Made by a program: the position numbers and the translations under genes
The notes under the pieces: generated by a model
Databases searched by the model: none
The model's input: the letters and a program-made list of their open reading frames with translations, nothing else
Told to the model about the DNA's origin: nothing
Assembly (NCBI RefSeq): GCF_022565915.1
Contig: NZ_JAJOYX010000001.1
Coordinates: 372,001 to 436,000 of the forward strand
Length of the DNA stretch: 64,000 nucleotides
Source of the DNA: Nesterenkonia sp. LB17
Lineage (GTDB): Bacteria; Actinomycetota; Actinomycetes; Actinomycetales; Micrococcaceae
Direction of reading: 5' to 3'
Shown: positions 44,661 through 53,706 of the stretch, piece by piece
Layout: each line of letters opens with the position of its first letter
How positions within the stretch are numbered: the stretch's first letter is position 1

Positions 44661-47600
44661 ATGCCCGCCGAGACAATTCTTTGGACCAGCAATGACGCCG
44701 ATCTTGAGACATTGACCGATGCGTATTACGCCCACATCGCCAGTGAGGATCGCCACCAGGTCAGCGCCGACCGCCAGCATCAGCGGGTGCGCGAACACCT
44801 GCACCTCGCCGAGACCCGGACCGGCTCCTCCCCGGTCGTCCAGGTGGCCCGCGTCGGGGACAAGAGCCTCGTCCAGGTCGTCACCGATGACATGCCCTAT
44901 CTGGTGGACTCGGTCACCGCAGAGGTCACCCGCCACGGCCACGGCATCTCGTTGGTGGTCCACCCGATCCTGCTGAGCAGCCGCAGCACCGACACCGGCC
45001 AGCTGGTCTCGGTGAAGTCCCTGCCGTCCGAGCACCGCGGGGTCTCCTCAGGCGACACCCAGACCCTGCCCAACCTCACCGCGGTGTTCGATGAGCAGCA
45101 CCTGGTCAAGATCGAATCCTGGATCACCATCGAGCTCGATCGGGTGATCTCTGCCGAGGACGCGGAGACCCTGGTCGCCGGACTCCAGAAGATCCTGATC
45201 GACGTCAAAGCCAGCCACCGGGATCAGAACCGGATGGTCGCCCAGGCTCAGGCCGCCGGTCGTTCGCTGCGCGAGGCCAGCGACCTCCCAGAGTCCCAGG
45301 AGTCGGCCGATCTGCTCGAGTGGATGGGCGCCGGGAACTTCCTCTTCCTGGGCTATCGAGAATACGAGCTCGCCGACTATCCCGACGGGTCGGTGCACCT
45401 GGATCCGGTCACCGGGACCGGCCTCGGGATCCTCGCCGACAAGAACGGCAAGCCGATCACCCGGCGCTCCACCGAACTCTCCGCCGCCGGTCGGCAGCGC
45501 GCCGGGCAGCGCCGCGCCCTGGTCATCACCAAGGCCAACTCGCGCTCCACCGTGCGCCGTCGCACCTACATGGACTACGTGGCCGTCAAGACCTTCCACG
45601 CGGACGGCACCGTCAAGGGCGAGCGCCGGTTCATCGGGCTGTTCAGCGAGCGCGCCTACAGCGAATCGATCGTGAACATCCCGCTGCTGCGCTCCCGCGC
45701 CGAACAGCTGCTGCGCCGCTCCGGCTTCGCCCCGGACTCGCATTCCGGCAACGACCTGATGCAGATCCTGGAGACCTATCCGCGCAATGAGCTGCTGCAG
45801 ATGGAGATCGAAGAGATCGAGGAGGCCGCCTGGCAGATCATGCAGCTTCAGGAGCGTCGCCGGGTCAAGCTCTTCCTGCGCCGGGACCACTACGGCCGAT
45901 TCATGACGGCTCTGGTCTACCTCCCCAGGGACCGGTACAACACGGCGGTGCGCCTCCGCATCGAACAGGAGCTGCTGGCGCATGTCGACGCGGAGTCCAT
46001 CGACTTCAACGTCCGGCTCACCGATTCGGTGCTGGCCCGGGTCTTCTTCCGGCTTCGCCTGGCCGACGACGCCGCTGAGCCCACCGGCACCCAGCAGGAG
46101 CTGGAGCAGCGGCTGGCTCGGGCGGTGCGCTCCTGGTCTGAGGGGATCGCCGCCGAGGCTCGGAGCCGATACTCCTCCTCCCATGCCGAGGCCGTCGCCG
46201 CACGGTGGGGCGAGGCGTTCCCGGACGACTACCGGGTGCTCTACGAGGTCGAGGATGCGCTCGCCGACGCCGCCCAGTTCGAGGCCCTGGAGTCAGCCGC
46301 CGCCGAAGGTCAGGCTGTGCCGCGGATGAGCTTCTACCACTCTGGGGAGAGCGGTGTGGCAGACATGCGGCTGAAGCTCTACCTCACCGAGCCCAAGACG
46401 CTGACGGACACCCTGCCGGTGATCGATGACTTCGGGCTCGAGGTGCTCGACGAGCGCTCCTATACGCTCGACTGTCCCGACGGTGCCACCTTCCACCTCT
46501 ACGACCTGGGGCTGTTCTATCCCGAGTCGGTCGACGTGGACGCGACGATCGGGTTGCTGCAGGAGGCCTATCAGCAGGTGCTGATGGGTCGGGCAGAGTC
46601 GGACATCTTCTCCCAGCTGGTGCTGCGGCTTGGCCTGAGCATCCGCAGCGTCACCGTGCTGCGCGCCTATGCCAAGTACTACCGCCAGCTCGGCAGCACC
46701 AACTCCTACAGCTTCGTGGCCGACTCGCTGCTGCAGAACCCCGAGATGGCCACCGCACTGGTGGACTACTTCAAGGCCCGGTTCGATCCCGATCTCGAAG
46801 GCGACCGGGAGGCCCAGAGCGCGACGGCGCGCGAGCGGGTCGTCGAGGCGCTGGAGCAGGTCCGCACGCTGGACGCGGACCGGGTGCTCAGCGCCCTGTT
46901 GAACCTCATCGACTCCACCCAGCGCACCAACCTCTACCAGGGTCGCGACTGGCTCTCGCTGAAGCTGACCCCGGCGACCATCGACGCCGCACCGGCACCT
47001 CGCCCGGCCCACGAGATCTGGGTCTACTCGCCCCAGGTGGAAGGCGTGCACCTGCGCTTCGCCAAGGTCGCCCGCGGCGGTCTGCGCTGGTCCGACCGGC
47101 GGGAGGACTTCCGCACCGAGGTGCTGGGTCTGGTGAAGGCGCAGATGGCGAAGAACGCGGTGATCGTGCCCTCCGGGGCCAAGGGAGGCTTCTTTCCCAA
47201 GCAGCTCCCGGACCCCAGCGTCGACCGTTCGGCGTGGGCCGAGGCAGGCCAGGCGGCCTACAAGATCTTCATCCGCGCCCTGTTGGACATCACGGACAAC
47301 CAGAGCGAAGTCGACGGGCAGATGGTCATCACCCACCCCGAGCGGGTCATCCGCCATGACGGGGACGACGCCTACCTCGTCGTCGCCGCCGACAAGGGCA
47401 CGGCGACCTTCTCCGACACCGCAAACGCGATCAGCAAGGAGTACGGACACTGGCTCGGCGATGCCTTCGCCTCCGGCGGTTCGGTGGGCTATGACCACAA
47501 GGCCATGGGCATCACCGCCCGGGGCGCCTGGGAATCGGTGAAGTCGCACTTCTCCGAGCTCGGCCTGGACACCCAGCGCGAGGAGTTCACCGTCATGGGC

Positions 47601-49493
47601 ATCGGCGATATGGGGGGTGACGTCTTCGGCAACGGGATGCTGCTCTCCGAGCACATCCGGCTCGTCGCGGCGTTCAACCACCTGCATATCTTCATCGACC
47701 CGGACCCCGACGCCGCGGACAGCTTCGCCGAGCGTAAGCGGCTCTTCGCGGCCCAGCGTTCCGGCTGGGGGGAGTACAACCTGGAGCTGATCTCCGCGGG
47801 CGGCGGGGTCTTCTCGCGGACCGCGAAGACCATCGAGGTCACCGAGCCGATGCGCCGCCGCTTCGACCTGCCCGAGGGGCAGACGCAGCTCACGCCCCCG
47901 GAGCTGATCAACGCGCTGCTGAAGGCGCCGGTGGACCTCGTCTACAACGGCGGGATCGGGACCTACGTGAAGGCCTCCACCGAGACCCACGATCAGGTCG
48001 GCGACCGCGCCAACAACGCCATCAGGGTCGACGGCGGGTCGCTGCGCGCACGAGTGGTCGGCGAGGGCGGCAACCTGGGGTTCACCCAGGCAGGCCGGAT
48101 CGAGGCGGCCCAGAACGGGGTGCTGCTGAACACCGACGCCATCGACAACTCCGCCGGGGTGGACTGCTCTGACCATGAGGTCAACATCAAGATCCTGATC
48201 GACCAGCTGGTGGCGTCGGGTCACCTCGACGCGGACGAGCGCAGCGAGCTGCTCAGCTCGATGACCGAAGACGTGGCCGCCCATGTGCTGGAGACCAACC
48301 GGGACCAGAACGTGCTGCTGATGACCGACCGACACCGGGTGGGGGAGTGGTCGCCGAGCTTTCAGCGGCTGATCAGCTGGCTGGAGGACACCGTGGGCCT
48401 GGACCGGGAGCTCGAGGTGCTGCCCACCGATGAGGTCTTCGCCGAGCGCGCCGCGGCGGGACAGCGGATCCTGACCTCTCCGGAGCTCTCGGTGCTGGCC
48501 GCCTACGCGAAGATCCAGCTCAAGGCCGCTCTGGTGGAGAACTCGGTCCCCGATGACGACTGGTTCGGAGTCACCCTGGAGCAGTACTTCCCGGCCCCGC
48601 TGCGCGAGCGCTTCCCCGATCACCTCGTCCGCCACCCGCTGCACCGCGAGATCATCGCGAATGTGGTGGCCAATGATGTGATCGACGTCGGCGGAGCCGC
48701 GTTCGTCTTTCGTGCCATCGAGGAGACCTTCGCCGCCGAGGAGCAGGTGGTGCGCTCCTTCGTGGCGGTGCGTGAGCTGTTCGCGCTGGAGGACTTCGAC
48801 GCAGCCATGCGAGAGCTGCCGGTCAGCTTCGACCGGGACGCCTGGGCCAACACCTACCGGGACATGCGCCGGCTGTTGGACCGCGCGGTGCGCTGGTTCA
48901 TCAACCACGTCAGCCGCGGCACCTCGGTCCGCGAGGACGTGAAGACCTACTCCGAACACATCACCCCGCTCTACGGCGAGCTCACCAGCTACCTGCGCGG
49001 CGACGACCGTGAACGGGTCGAGCGGCTCCACGCCGAGGCGCTGGAGGCCGGGATGCCCGAGCAGCTGGCGACCTGGGTCTCCCAGCTCTTCGAGGCCTTC
49101 TCGCTGCTGGACATCGCGACCCTCGCCCGAGACCTCGAGCTGGACTCCCGCGAGGTCGCCGGGGTCTACTACGCGGTCTATGCCGACTTCAGCGCCGATT
49201 CGCTGCTGAACCGGATCACCAACCTGCCCCGGCAGGACAAGTGGCAGGCCCTGGCCCGCGGAGCTCAGCGCGACGAGCTCTACGGCGCGATGGCGGACAT
49301 CGCCTCGTCGGTGCTGCGCGCCACCTCCGCCGAGGCCGAGCCGGAACAGCGGCTCGAGGAGTGGAAGCAGGACAACGGCGCCAAGCTGGCGCGGGCCGAG
49401 AAGCTTGTGGCCGAGGTGGACGCGCTGGCCGATGACAACATCGCCTCGCTGACCGTGCTGCTGCGGCACCTGCGGGGTCTGGTCGACTCGTGA
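44661..49493 (+). CDS. gdh: NAD-dependent glutamate dehydrogenase, large (180-kDa) class
   Basis: A 1610-residue enzyme that deaminates glutamate to 2-oxoglutarate with NAD. The N-terminal ACT-like regulatory region includes VVQVARVGDKSLVQVVTDDM and VDSVTAEVTRHGHGISLVVH. The catalytic region includes FAKVARGGLRWSDRREDFRT, AVIVPSGAKGGFFPKQLP with the active-site lysine near residue 840, and VMGIGDMGGDVFGNGMLL. The Rossmann part ends with RARVVGEGGNLGFTQ. ATG 44661 has GAGAG 5 nt upstream and is preferred over GTG 44649. In mycobacteria the homologue is inhibited by the FHA protein GarA; no such gene lies here. Length and motifs are intact. Confidence 0.97.
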   Translation: MPAETILWTSNDADLETLTDAYYAHIASEDRHQVSADRQHQRVREHLHLAETRTGSSPVVQVARVGDKSLVQVVTDDMPYLVDSVTAEVTRHGHGISLVVHPILLSSRSTDTGQLVSVKSLPSEHRGVSSGDTQTLPNLTAVFDEQHLVKIESWITIELDRVISAEDAETLVAGLQKILIDVKASHRDQNRMVAQAQAAGRSLREASDLPESQESADLLEWMGAGNFLFLGYREYELADYPDGSVHLDPVTGTGLGILADKNGKPITRRSTELSAAGRQRAGQRRALVITKANSRSTVRRRTYMDYVAVKTFHADGTVKGERRFIGLFSERAYSESIVNIPLLRSRAEQLLRRSGFAPDSHSGNDLMQILETYPRNELLQMEIEEIEEAAWQIMQLQERRRVKLFLRRDHYGRFMTALVYLPRDRYNTAVRLRIEQELLAHVDAESIDFNVRLTDSVLARVFFRLRLADDAAEPTGTQQELEQRLARAVRSWSEGIAAEARSRYSSSHAEAVAARWGEAFPDDYRVLYEVEDALADAAQFEALESAAAEGQAVPRMSFYHSGESGVADMRLKLYLTEPKTLTDTLPVIDDFGLEVLDERSYTLDCPDGATFHLYDLGLFYPESVDVDATIGLLQEAYQQVLMGRAESDIFSQLVLRLGLSIRSVTVLRAYAKYYRQLGSTNSYSFVADSLLQNPEMATALVDYFKARFDPDLEGDREAQSATARERVVEALEQVRTLDADRVLSALLNLIDSTQRTNLYQGRDWLSLKLTPATIDAAPAPRPAHEIWVYSPQVEGVHLRFAKVARGGLRWSDRREDFRTEVLGLVKAQMAKNAVIVPSGAKGGFFPKQLPDPSVDRSAWAEAGQAAYKIFIRALLDITDNQSEVDGQMVITHPERVIRHDGDDAYLVVAADKGTATFSDTANAISKEYGHWLGDAFASGGSVGYDHKAMGITARGAWESVKSHFSELGLDTQREEFTVMGIGDMGGDVFGNGMLLSEHIRLVAAFNHLHIFIDPDPDAADSFAERKRLFAAQRSGWGEYNLELISAGGGVFSRTAKTIEVTEPMRRRFDLPEGQTQLTPPELINALLKAPVDLVYNGGIGTYVKASTETHDQVGDRANNAIRVDGGSLRARVVGEGGNLGFTQAGRIEAAQNGVLLNTDAIDNSAGVDCSDHEVNIKILIDQLVASGHLDADERSELLSSMTEDVAAHVLETNRDQNVLLMTDRHRVGEWSPSFQRLISWLEDTVGLDRELEVLPTDEVFAERAAAGQRILTSPELSVLAAYAKIQLKAALVENSVPDDDWFGVTLEQYFPAPLRERFPDHLVRHPLHREIIANVVANDVIDVGGAAFVFRAIEETFAAEEQVVRSFVAVRELFALEDFDAAMRELPVSFDRDAWANTYRDMRRLLDRAVRWFINHVSRGTSVREDVKTYSEHITPLYGELTSYLRGDDRERVERLHAEALEAGMPEQLATWVSQLFEAFSLLDIATLARDLELDSREVAGVYYAVYADFSADSLLNRITNLPRQDKWQALARGAQRDELYGAMADIASSVLRATSAEAEPEQRLEEWKQDNGAKLARAEKLVAEVDALADDNIASLTVLLRHLRGLVDS

Positions 49494-49544
49494 GCCGTCG
49501 TCGTCTGGTCTCTCCCACCACCGCCTGCACCGAGGAGCCCTGAT

Positions 49545-51203
49545 ATGGCTGTCTTCCAGGATCCGCTCGTCGGACACCGTCACCTCTCCCAGGATGATGT
49601 GGAGTGGCTGCACGCGCTGGTGGGGGACTGGCAGCTGATCTCGGATCTGGCGTTCTCCGATGTGGTGCTGTGGTTCCCGCACACCGAGGAGGGGTTCCTC
49701 TCCGCTGCGGAGCGCTCCTTCATCGCGCTGGCCCAGGCGCGGCCCTCGACCACGCAGACCCTGATCCACCGCGATGTGGTCGGGGATCGGATCCGCGCGG
49801 ACCTGAAGCCGATGGTGGAGCGGGCCTGGACCTCTCAGGTGGAGACGAACTCCTCGGATCAGGGCCAGCCATCACCGGCGCGGATGCGGGTCCAGGCCAT
49901 CCCGCTGCTGCACCGCGGCCGCACGGTCGGGGTGATCACGCTGCACTTCGCCGTGGCCGCGATGCGCAGCCCCTCCCGGCTGGAGCTGACCTATCGGCGC
50001 TGCGCCGAGGATCTGCTGGTCATGGCGGCGGAGGGCCGCTGGCCCGATGCGAGCCAGGAGTTCACCGGCTACGGCGGCGCCCCGCGGGTGGGCGACGGGC
50101 TGCTGCGACTGGACGCCGAGGGCCGGATCACCTTCGCCTCGCCCAATGCGGTCTCGGCGCTGCTGCGCCTGGGCGTCTCCGACACCCTGGAGGGACGCTC
50201 GCTGGCCGGCATCGGGTCCGAGCTGCAGCGGGCCACCGGAGTGGTGGTCGATGAGTCCCAGCCGATGATGCTCACCGGCCGACGTGCGATGCGCGCCGAG
50301 CTGGAGGCCCACGGCGCCGCGGTGACGCTGCGCTCGATCCCGCTCTACCGGGCCTCCCGCCCGGCGCCCGGCTCCGGCGCGACGTCGGCCGCTTCGTCAG
50401 GCAACGGCGCCCGCGAGGTTCGTGGCGGCGAGCATTTTGCGGCGCTGGTGCTCTGCCGCGACGTGACCGAGCTGCGTCGCCGCGACAAGCAGCTGATGAG
50501 CAAGGACGCCACGATCAAGGAGATCCACCATCGGGTGAAGAACAACCTGCAGACCGTCTCGGCGCTGCTGCGGATGCAGTCGAGGCGGATGGACTCCCAG
50601 GAGGGCCGGGAGGGTCTGCGCCGGGCCATGAGGCGGGTGGAGACCATCGCGATGGTCCATGACTCGCTCTCGAAGGGCCTGGAAGAGACGGTGGACGTCG
50701 ATGAGCTGATGCGCCGCCAGCTGCACCTGGCGGCCGAGATGGCCCAGTCAGACCGGCAGGTGATCACCGCGCTGGAAGGCAGCTTCGGGCAGCTGCCCCC
50801 CGATATGGTCACCCCGCTGGCGCTGGTGATCACCGAGATCGTCGCCAACGCGGTGGAGCATGGATTCGGCCCGGATCCGGCGCACCGGGAGCTGCACGTG
50901 AGCATGAGCGTGCAGCGCCATGCCGACGCCGCCGGGCGTCAGCGCCTGGAGCTGGAGCTCACCGACGACGGTGTGGGACTGCCGGAGCAGGAATGGGAAC
51001 CTGGGCTGGGGCTGCAGATCGTGCGCACCCTGGTCCGCGGGGAGCTCTCCGGATCCATCGAATGGGAGACCGCAAGCGACGCGTCCGACGGCGGCACCGC
51101 CGTCGGCTCGGAACCTCAGGCGGGCACAGAAACGGCGAGGACCGGGACACGGGTGAAGCTCCGTGCGCCGATACTCGCCGCGTCGTTGAAGAGTGGTGGG
51201 TGA
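49545..51203 (+). CDS. pdtaS: PdtaS-like sensor histidine kinase (HisKA_2/HWE type)
   Basis: A 552-residue soluble kinase. The N-terminal 160 residues form a GAF-like sensor (WQLISDLAFSDVVLWFPHTE, RADLKPMVERAWTSQVETNS). A PAS-like domain follows (LRLDAEGRITFASPNAVSAL), then the phosphorylation site KEIHHRVKNNLQTVSALLRM of the HisKA_2 class, and an ATPase domain (EIVANAVEHGF, DDGVGLPEQEWEPGLGLQI). In Mycobacterium tuberculosis PdtaS, encoded next to whiB1, signals to the RNA-binding antiterminator PdtaR. Compared with that protein, about 50 extra residues lie between the PAS and kinase parts. It ends 3 bp from the convergent whiB1 stop. PdtaR is not in the window. Confidence 0.92.
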   Translation: MAVFQDPLVGHRHLSQDDVEWLHALVGDWQLISDLAFSDVVLWFPHTEEGFLSAAERSFIALAQARPSTTQTLIHRDVVGDRIRADLKPMVERAWTSQVETNSSDQGQPSPARMRVQAIPLLHRGRTVGVITLHFAVAAMRSPSRLELTYRRCAEDLLVMAAEGRWPDASQEFTGYGGAPRVGDGLLRLDAEGRITFASPNAVSALLRLGVSDTLEGRSLAGIGSELQRATGVVVDESQPMMLTGRRAMRAELEAHGAAVTLRSIPLYRASRPAPGSGATSAASSGNGAREVRGGEHFAALVLCRDVTELRRRDKQLMSKDATIKEIHHRVKNNLQTVSALLRMQSRRMDSQEGREGLRRAMRRVETIAMVHDSLSKGLEETVDVDELMRRQLHLAAEMAQSDRQVITALEGSFGQLPPDMVTPLALVITEIVANAVEHGFGPDPAHRELHVSMSVQRHADAAGRQRLELELTDDGVGLPEQEWEPGLGLQIVRTLVRGELSGSIEWETASDASDGGTAVGSEPQAGTETARTGTRVKLRAPILAASLKSGG

Positions 51204-51206
51204 GAC

Positions 51207-51455
51207 TCAGGAGGCGCGGCGGGCGCGTGCGGCCCGGCGCTTGAGCGCCCGGCGCTCGTCCTCGCTCATGCCGCCCCAGACTCCGGAGTCCTGACCGGTC
51301 TCCAGCGCCCACTGCAGGCAGGTGTCCATCACTGGACACCGGCGGCAGACGCTCTTGGCCTCTTCAATCTGCAGCAGGGCCGGTCCGGTGTTGCCGACGG
51401 GGAAGAAAAGCTCCGGGTCCTTGTCCAGGCAGGCTGCTCGGCTGCGCCAATCCAT
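51207..51455 (-). CDS. whiB1: WhiB1-type [4Fe-4S] transcription factor
   Basis: An 82-residue WhiB protein. WRSRAACLDKDPELFFPVGN carries the first cysteine, and VCRRCPVMDTCLQWALETGQ the other three (C-x2-C-x5-C); DSGVWGGMSEDERRALKRR has the G(V/I)WGG turn and the basic DNA-binding tail. It is nearly identical in plan to mycobacterial WhiB1, whose [4Fe-4S] cluster reacts with nitric oxide and which is essential there. ATG 51455 has AGGAG about 10 nt upstream; the long upstream frame has no family similarity. A GGCGCC-loop-GGCGCC hairpin lies just 5' of the ribosome-binding site, at 51473-51489. Confidence 0.97.
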   Translation of the reverse strand: MDWRSRAACLDKDPELFFPVGNTGPALLQIEEAKSVCRRCPVMDTCLQWALETGQDSGVWGGMSEDERRALKRRAARARRAS

Positions 51456-51677
51456 GGGATCACTACTCCTAGGGCGCCTCGAGGGCGCCGATGTTCGGGT
51501 CATTGGGTGTTCAGCGGCGATTCCTCGACCGAGCCTCATGGTGAGGTGCTCGAGCATGAGTCTCCAGGGAGTCACATCCGCTTCCAGGCGACAGAATGTT
51601 CCACGGTCCAGATGATCCGCAGTGCCTGGACTGCTGTACGGCTCCAGACCTCGGGTGAGGTGTTCTGCCATCCCGAA

Positions 51678-51706
51678 TAAGTACGCAATCAACGTTGGCA
51701 TGTTAA
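51678..51706 (-). promoter_or_regulatory. Candidate whiB1 promoter
   Basis: Read on the minus strand, TTAACA (51706-51701) and TACTTA (51683-51678) are spaced by exactly 17 bp. The -35 is one base from consensus; the -10 is weaker. It would start transcription near 51671. Confidence 0.35.
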
Positions 51707-51752
51707 CGGCTGGCAAACAAGACTTCGCACTACTGAAATGACCCCGAAACAG

Positions 51753-51768
51753 TGTGTACTTTGTCACA
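51753..51768. promoter_or_regulatory. CRP/GlxR-like binding site upstream of whiB1
   Basis: TGTGTACTTTGTCACA differs from the consensus TGTGA-N6-TCACA at one position. In mycobacteria whiB1 is directly controlled by the cAMP receptor protein CRP, so a site here is expected from known biology. Confidence 0.5.
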
Positions 51769-51875
51769 GGATTCCCAGGCTGCAGAGAAGCTCCACGTCA
51801 GAGGGTCCTCTTTAGGGTCCGGTGCGCGGGAGTGCGGCGGCCCTGCGCGCGGTCCGCGGGTGGTTCAATGGAGAT

Positions 51876-52328
51876 ATGGCCTCAGATGACTCCGTCCAGC
51901 CGGATTTCAACGCCCCGCGGCCGCCGCGGCGCTTCGTCCAGGCGCGGCCCCGACCGCTGGCTGTGTGGGTGATCTTCCTGATCCTCTTCGTCCAGGGCCT
52001 CACGGTGGCCTTCAACGCCATCGCCGGCGCCGTGGCCTCACCGCCGCAGGTGCTGGACACCGCCGGTCAGATCGCCCTGGTGGTGCTCTATGTGCTCTTC
52101 GGGCTGATCATGGTGGTGCTGGGCTTCAGGATCTTCCTCGGCGCCCAGGGTGCCCGCACTCCGGCTATGGTGCTCCAGCTGCTGATCGTGGTGCTCTCCT
52201 TCAGCTTCTTCTCCGGAGGCGCCAGCCTCATCGGCCTGGCCGTCCTGGCGCCGGCAGCTGTGGCGCTGGTGCTGCTCTTCATCCGTCCCACGCAGGTCTG
52301 GCTCAGCGAGGCTGACCCGCAGGACTGA
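51876..52328 (+). CDS. Small integral membrane protein
   Basis: A 150-residue protein with a 30-residue basic, Pro-rich cytoplasmic start and four hydrophobic helices: PLAVWVIFLILFVQGLTVAF, IALVVLYVLFGLIMVVLGF, MVLQLLIVVLSFSFF and GLAVLAPAAVALVLLFI. No charged or catalytic residues stand out within them. ATG 51876 follows GGAG by only 2 nt, a poor spacing, but the next in-frame start would remove little. Its last 26 bases overlap the convergent phosphotransferase gene. Function unknown; conserved in Micrococcaceae near whiB1 as far as I recall. Confidence 0.7.
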   Translation: MASDDSVQPDFNAPRPPRRFVQARPRPLAVWVIFLILFVQGLTVAFNAIAGAVASPPQVLDTAGQIALVVLYVLFGLIMVVLGFRIFLGAQGARTPAMVLQLLIVVLSFSFFSGGASLIGLAVLAPAAVALVLLFIRPTQVWLSEADPQD

Positions 52329-53622
52329 GCGGCCGCAGCAGCGTCTCCGCGCAGTGCAGGTGATGCTCGCGCTGCTCAGGGCTGCGCGCCCCCGGCAGCA
52401 GGGAGAGCAGCACCGCCGCTGTGCGTGCGCCGAGATCCATGCGGTCTGTGTCGATCAGGCAGCGCGAGTGGAAGCGCTGCGCGAACTCCGGCACTGCGGC
52501 GTACCCCTCCGCGTCGATGCTCGGCAGCACCAGCAGGTGCCCCAGCATGGTGGCGAGGTCGTCGGCCCGGTAGCCCGGTCCCACGGTGTCCGCATCGATG
52601 AGACCCATCGGGTGCTGCGCCGCCTCATCCAGGAACAGGTTGGCCGGGTGGAAGTCCCCGTGCGTGGGCACGACCGGGCCAGGCGTCTCGCGCAGGGCTG
52701 AGCCGATGCGCTCGCGCAGCCGCTGCACCCGGTGCGGATCAGCCCCCGCCGCGGTGGCAGACTCCGCGAGACCGTCGAGCCGCTGCGCCGCGGGCACCCG
52801 GGGCGACATTCTCAGAGTCTCTGGTCGCAGCGTCTCCAGCGCCCTGATCAGCACCTGCGGGTCGGGCAGGACGATGTCGACCGGGGAGTCGGCCTGGGAG
52901 GTGGGGCGGTAGAGGTGATGGGTCAGAGCCAGCCCGGGCGCCTGGTCGATCACCAGGATGCCGTCCCCGGCGTCGGCGATGGCCGGGATCAGCACAGAGC
53001 AGCCGTGACGTTCGAGCAGTGCCTGCACCCGCGCGGGTCTGACCACCTTCAGGTAGACCACGCGCTGACCCCGGGCCGAGGAGACCAACGCCCGGTAGAC
53101 GGCCCGGCGCAGGGGACGAAGCACCAGCATCTGCAGACCCTTGAGCCTGCATTGTTCTCCGAGAACCATGCTCAGCCGTGACTCCAGCTCGGCATCGCCC
53201 GGAAGCTCGCGGCTGCCCAGACCACCCCCGGGGGAGGCGGCGGGGTGCTCCACCACGAACAGCCCCGGCAGCTCCGGGTCCACCGGGTGCACCCACAGGT
53301 GCACGGTGCCCTGGAGGGAGTCGGCCCGGACTGCGCCCATGCTGCGGCGCTGCTGCGGGGTCAGCGCCACGGTGCTGGCCACCACGGTCAGCTCCCTGCG
53401 CTCGGCGGCCGCGGTCGGCCCGGTCGGGGCCTCGGCGCCGGGAGCGGCACACTGGACTCGGTACCGGGCCGAGATCTCGGCACCGGGCCGGGCGTAGATC
53501 TGCTCCAGCTCCCAGCTGCGCATCTCCATGCCGGAGGTGTCCAGGGACTGCCGCAGCAGCGTCTCGGCCTCGGGCCCGCGCAGCACGCCCAGCAGATCCC
53601 CGCGCACCTGATGCTCAGCCAT
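52303..53622 (-). CDS. Aminoglycoside-phosphotransferase-fold (APH) protein
   Basis: A 439-residue protein with a kinase-like C-terminal lobe: VVPTHGDFHPANLFLDEAAQ is the catalytic loop (HGDxxxxN) and MGLIDADTVGPGYRADDLAT the metal-binding segment. The N-terminal 200 residues hold a nucleotide-binding region that is poorly conserved (RRAVYRALVSSARGQRVVYL). The true substrate could be a sugar, an antibiotic or a small metabolite. ATG 53622 has AGAGG 8 nt upstream. It is divergent from the sensor kinase gene across 84 bp that hold an operator-like palindrome, so both may be controlled by the same response regulator. Confidence 0.8.
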   Translation of the reverse strand: MAEHQVRGDLLGVLRGPEAETLLRQSLDTSGMEMRSWELEQIYARPGAEISARYRVQCAAPGAEAPTGPTAAAERRELTVVASTVALTPQQRRSMGAVRADSLQGTVHLWVHPVDPELPGLFVVEHPAASPGGGLGSRELPGDAELESRLSMVLGEQCRLKGLQMLVLRPLRRAVYRALVSSARGQRVVYLKVVRPARVQALLERHGCSVLIPAIADAGDGILVIDQAPGLALTHHLYRPTSQADSPVDIVLPDPQVLIRALETLRPETLRMSPRVPAAQRLDGLAESATAAGADPHRVQRLRERIGSALRETPGPVVPTHGDFHPANLFLDEAAQHPMGLIDADTVGPGYRADDLATMLGHLLVLPSIDAEGYAAVPEFAQRFHSRCLIDTDRMDLGARTAAVLLSLLPGARSPEQREHHLHCAETLLRPLSPAGQPR

Positions 53623-53643
53623 GGCGCCATCCTCTCGCACACA

Positions 53644-53661
53644 GATGAAAGAACTCTCATC
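53644..53661. promoter_or_regulatory. 18-bp operator-like element before the two-component genes
   Basis: GATGAAAGAACTCTCATC has 5-bp inverted ends (GATGA/TCATC) and lies 46 bp before the sensor kinase start and 22 bp before the divergent phosphotransferase start. It matches the element at 56608-56625 at 14 of 18 positions. A TCATCGATGA palindrome overlaps it (53657-53666). Confidence 0.5.
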
Positions 53662-53706
53662 GATGAAGGGCCTCTTCAAGGCGATCTGAATGAGAAACTG
53701 AACACG

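Larger units (their letters stand above)
51456..51875. other. 420-bp divergent intergenic region with whiB1 leader
   Basis: It separates whiB1 (minus) from a membrane-protein gene (plus). It contains a promoter-like pair and a CRP-like site, annotated separately, and a hairpin (51473-51489) in the whiB1 leader next to the RBS. The leader would be about 210 nt long. The part from 51770 to 51875 holds nothing I recognise. Confidence 0.5.

Noticed and set aside
46293-49769. Long antisense open frame of 1158 codons opposite the glutamate dehydrogenase gene
   Set aside because: High-GC genes commonly leave the opposite strand open. The frame has no family motif and the sense strand encodes a complete, well-conserved enzyme.
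53245-53706. Extended N-terminus of the sensor kinase
   Set aside because: The open frame upstream of ATG 53707 runs antisense through the phosphotransferase gene and gives a peptide with no family similarity.
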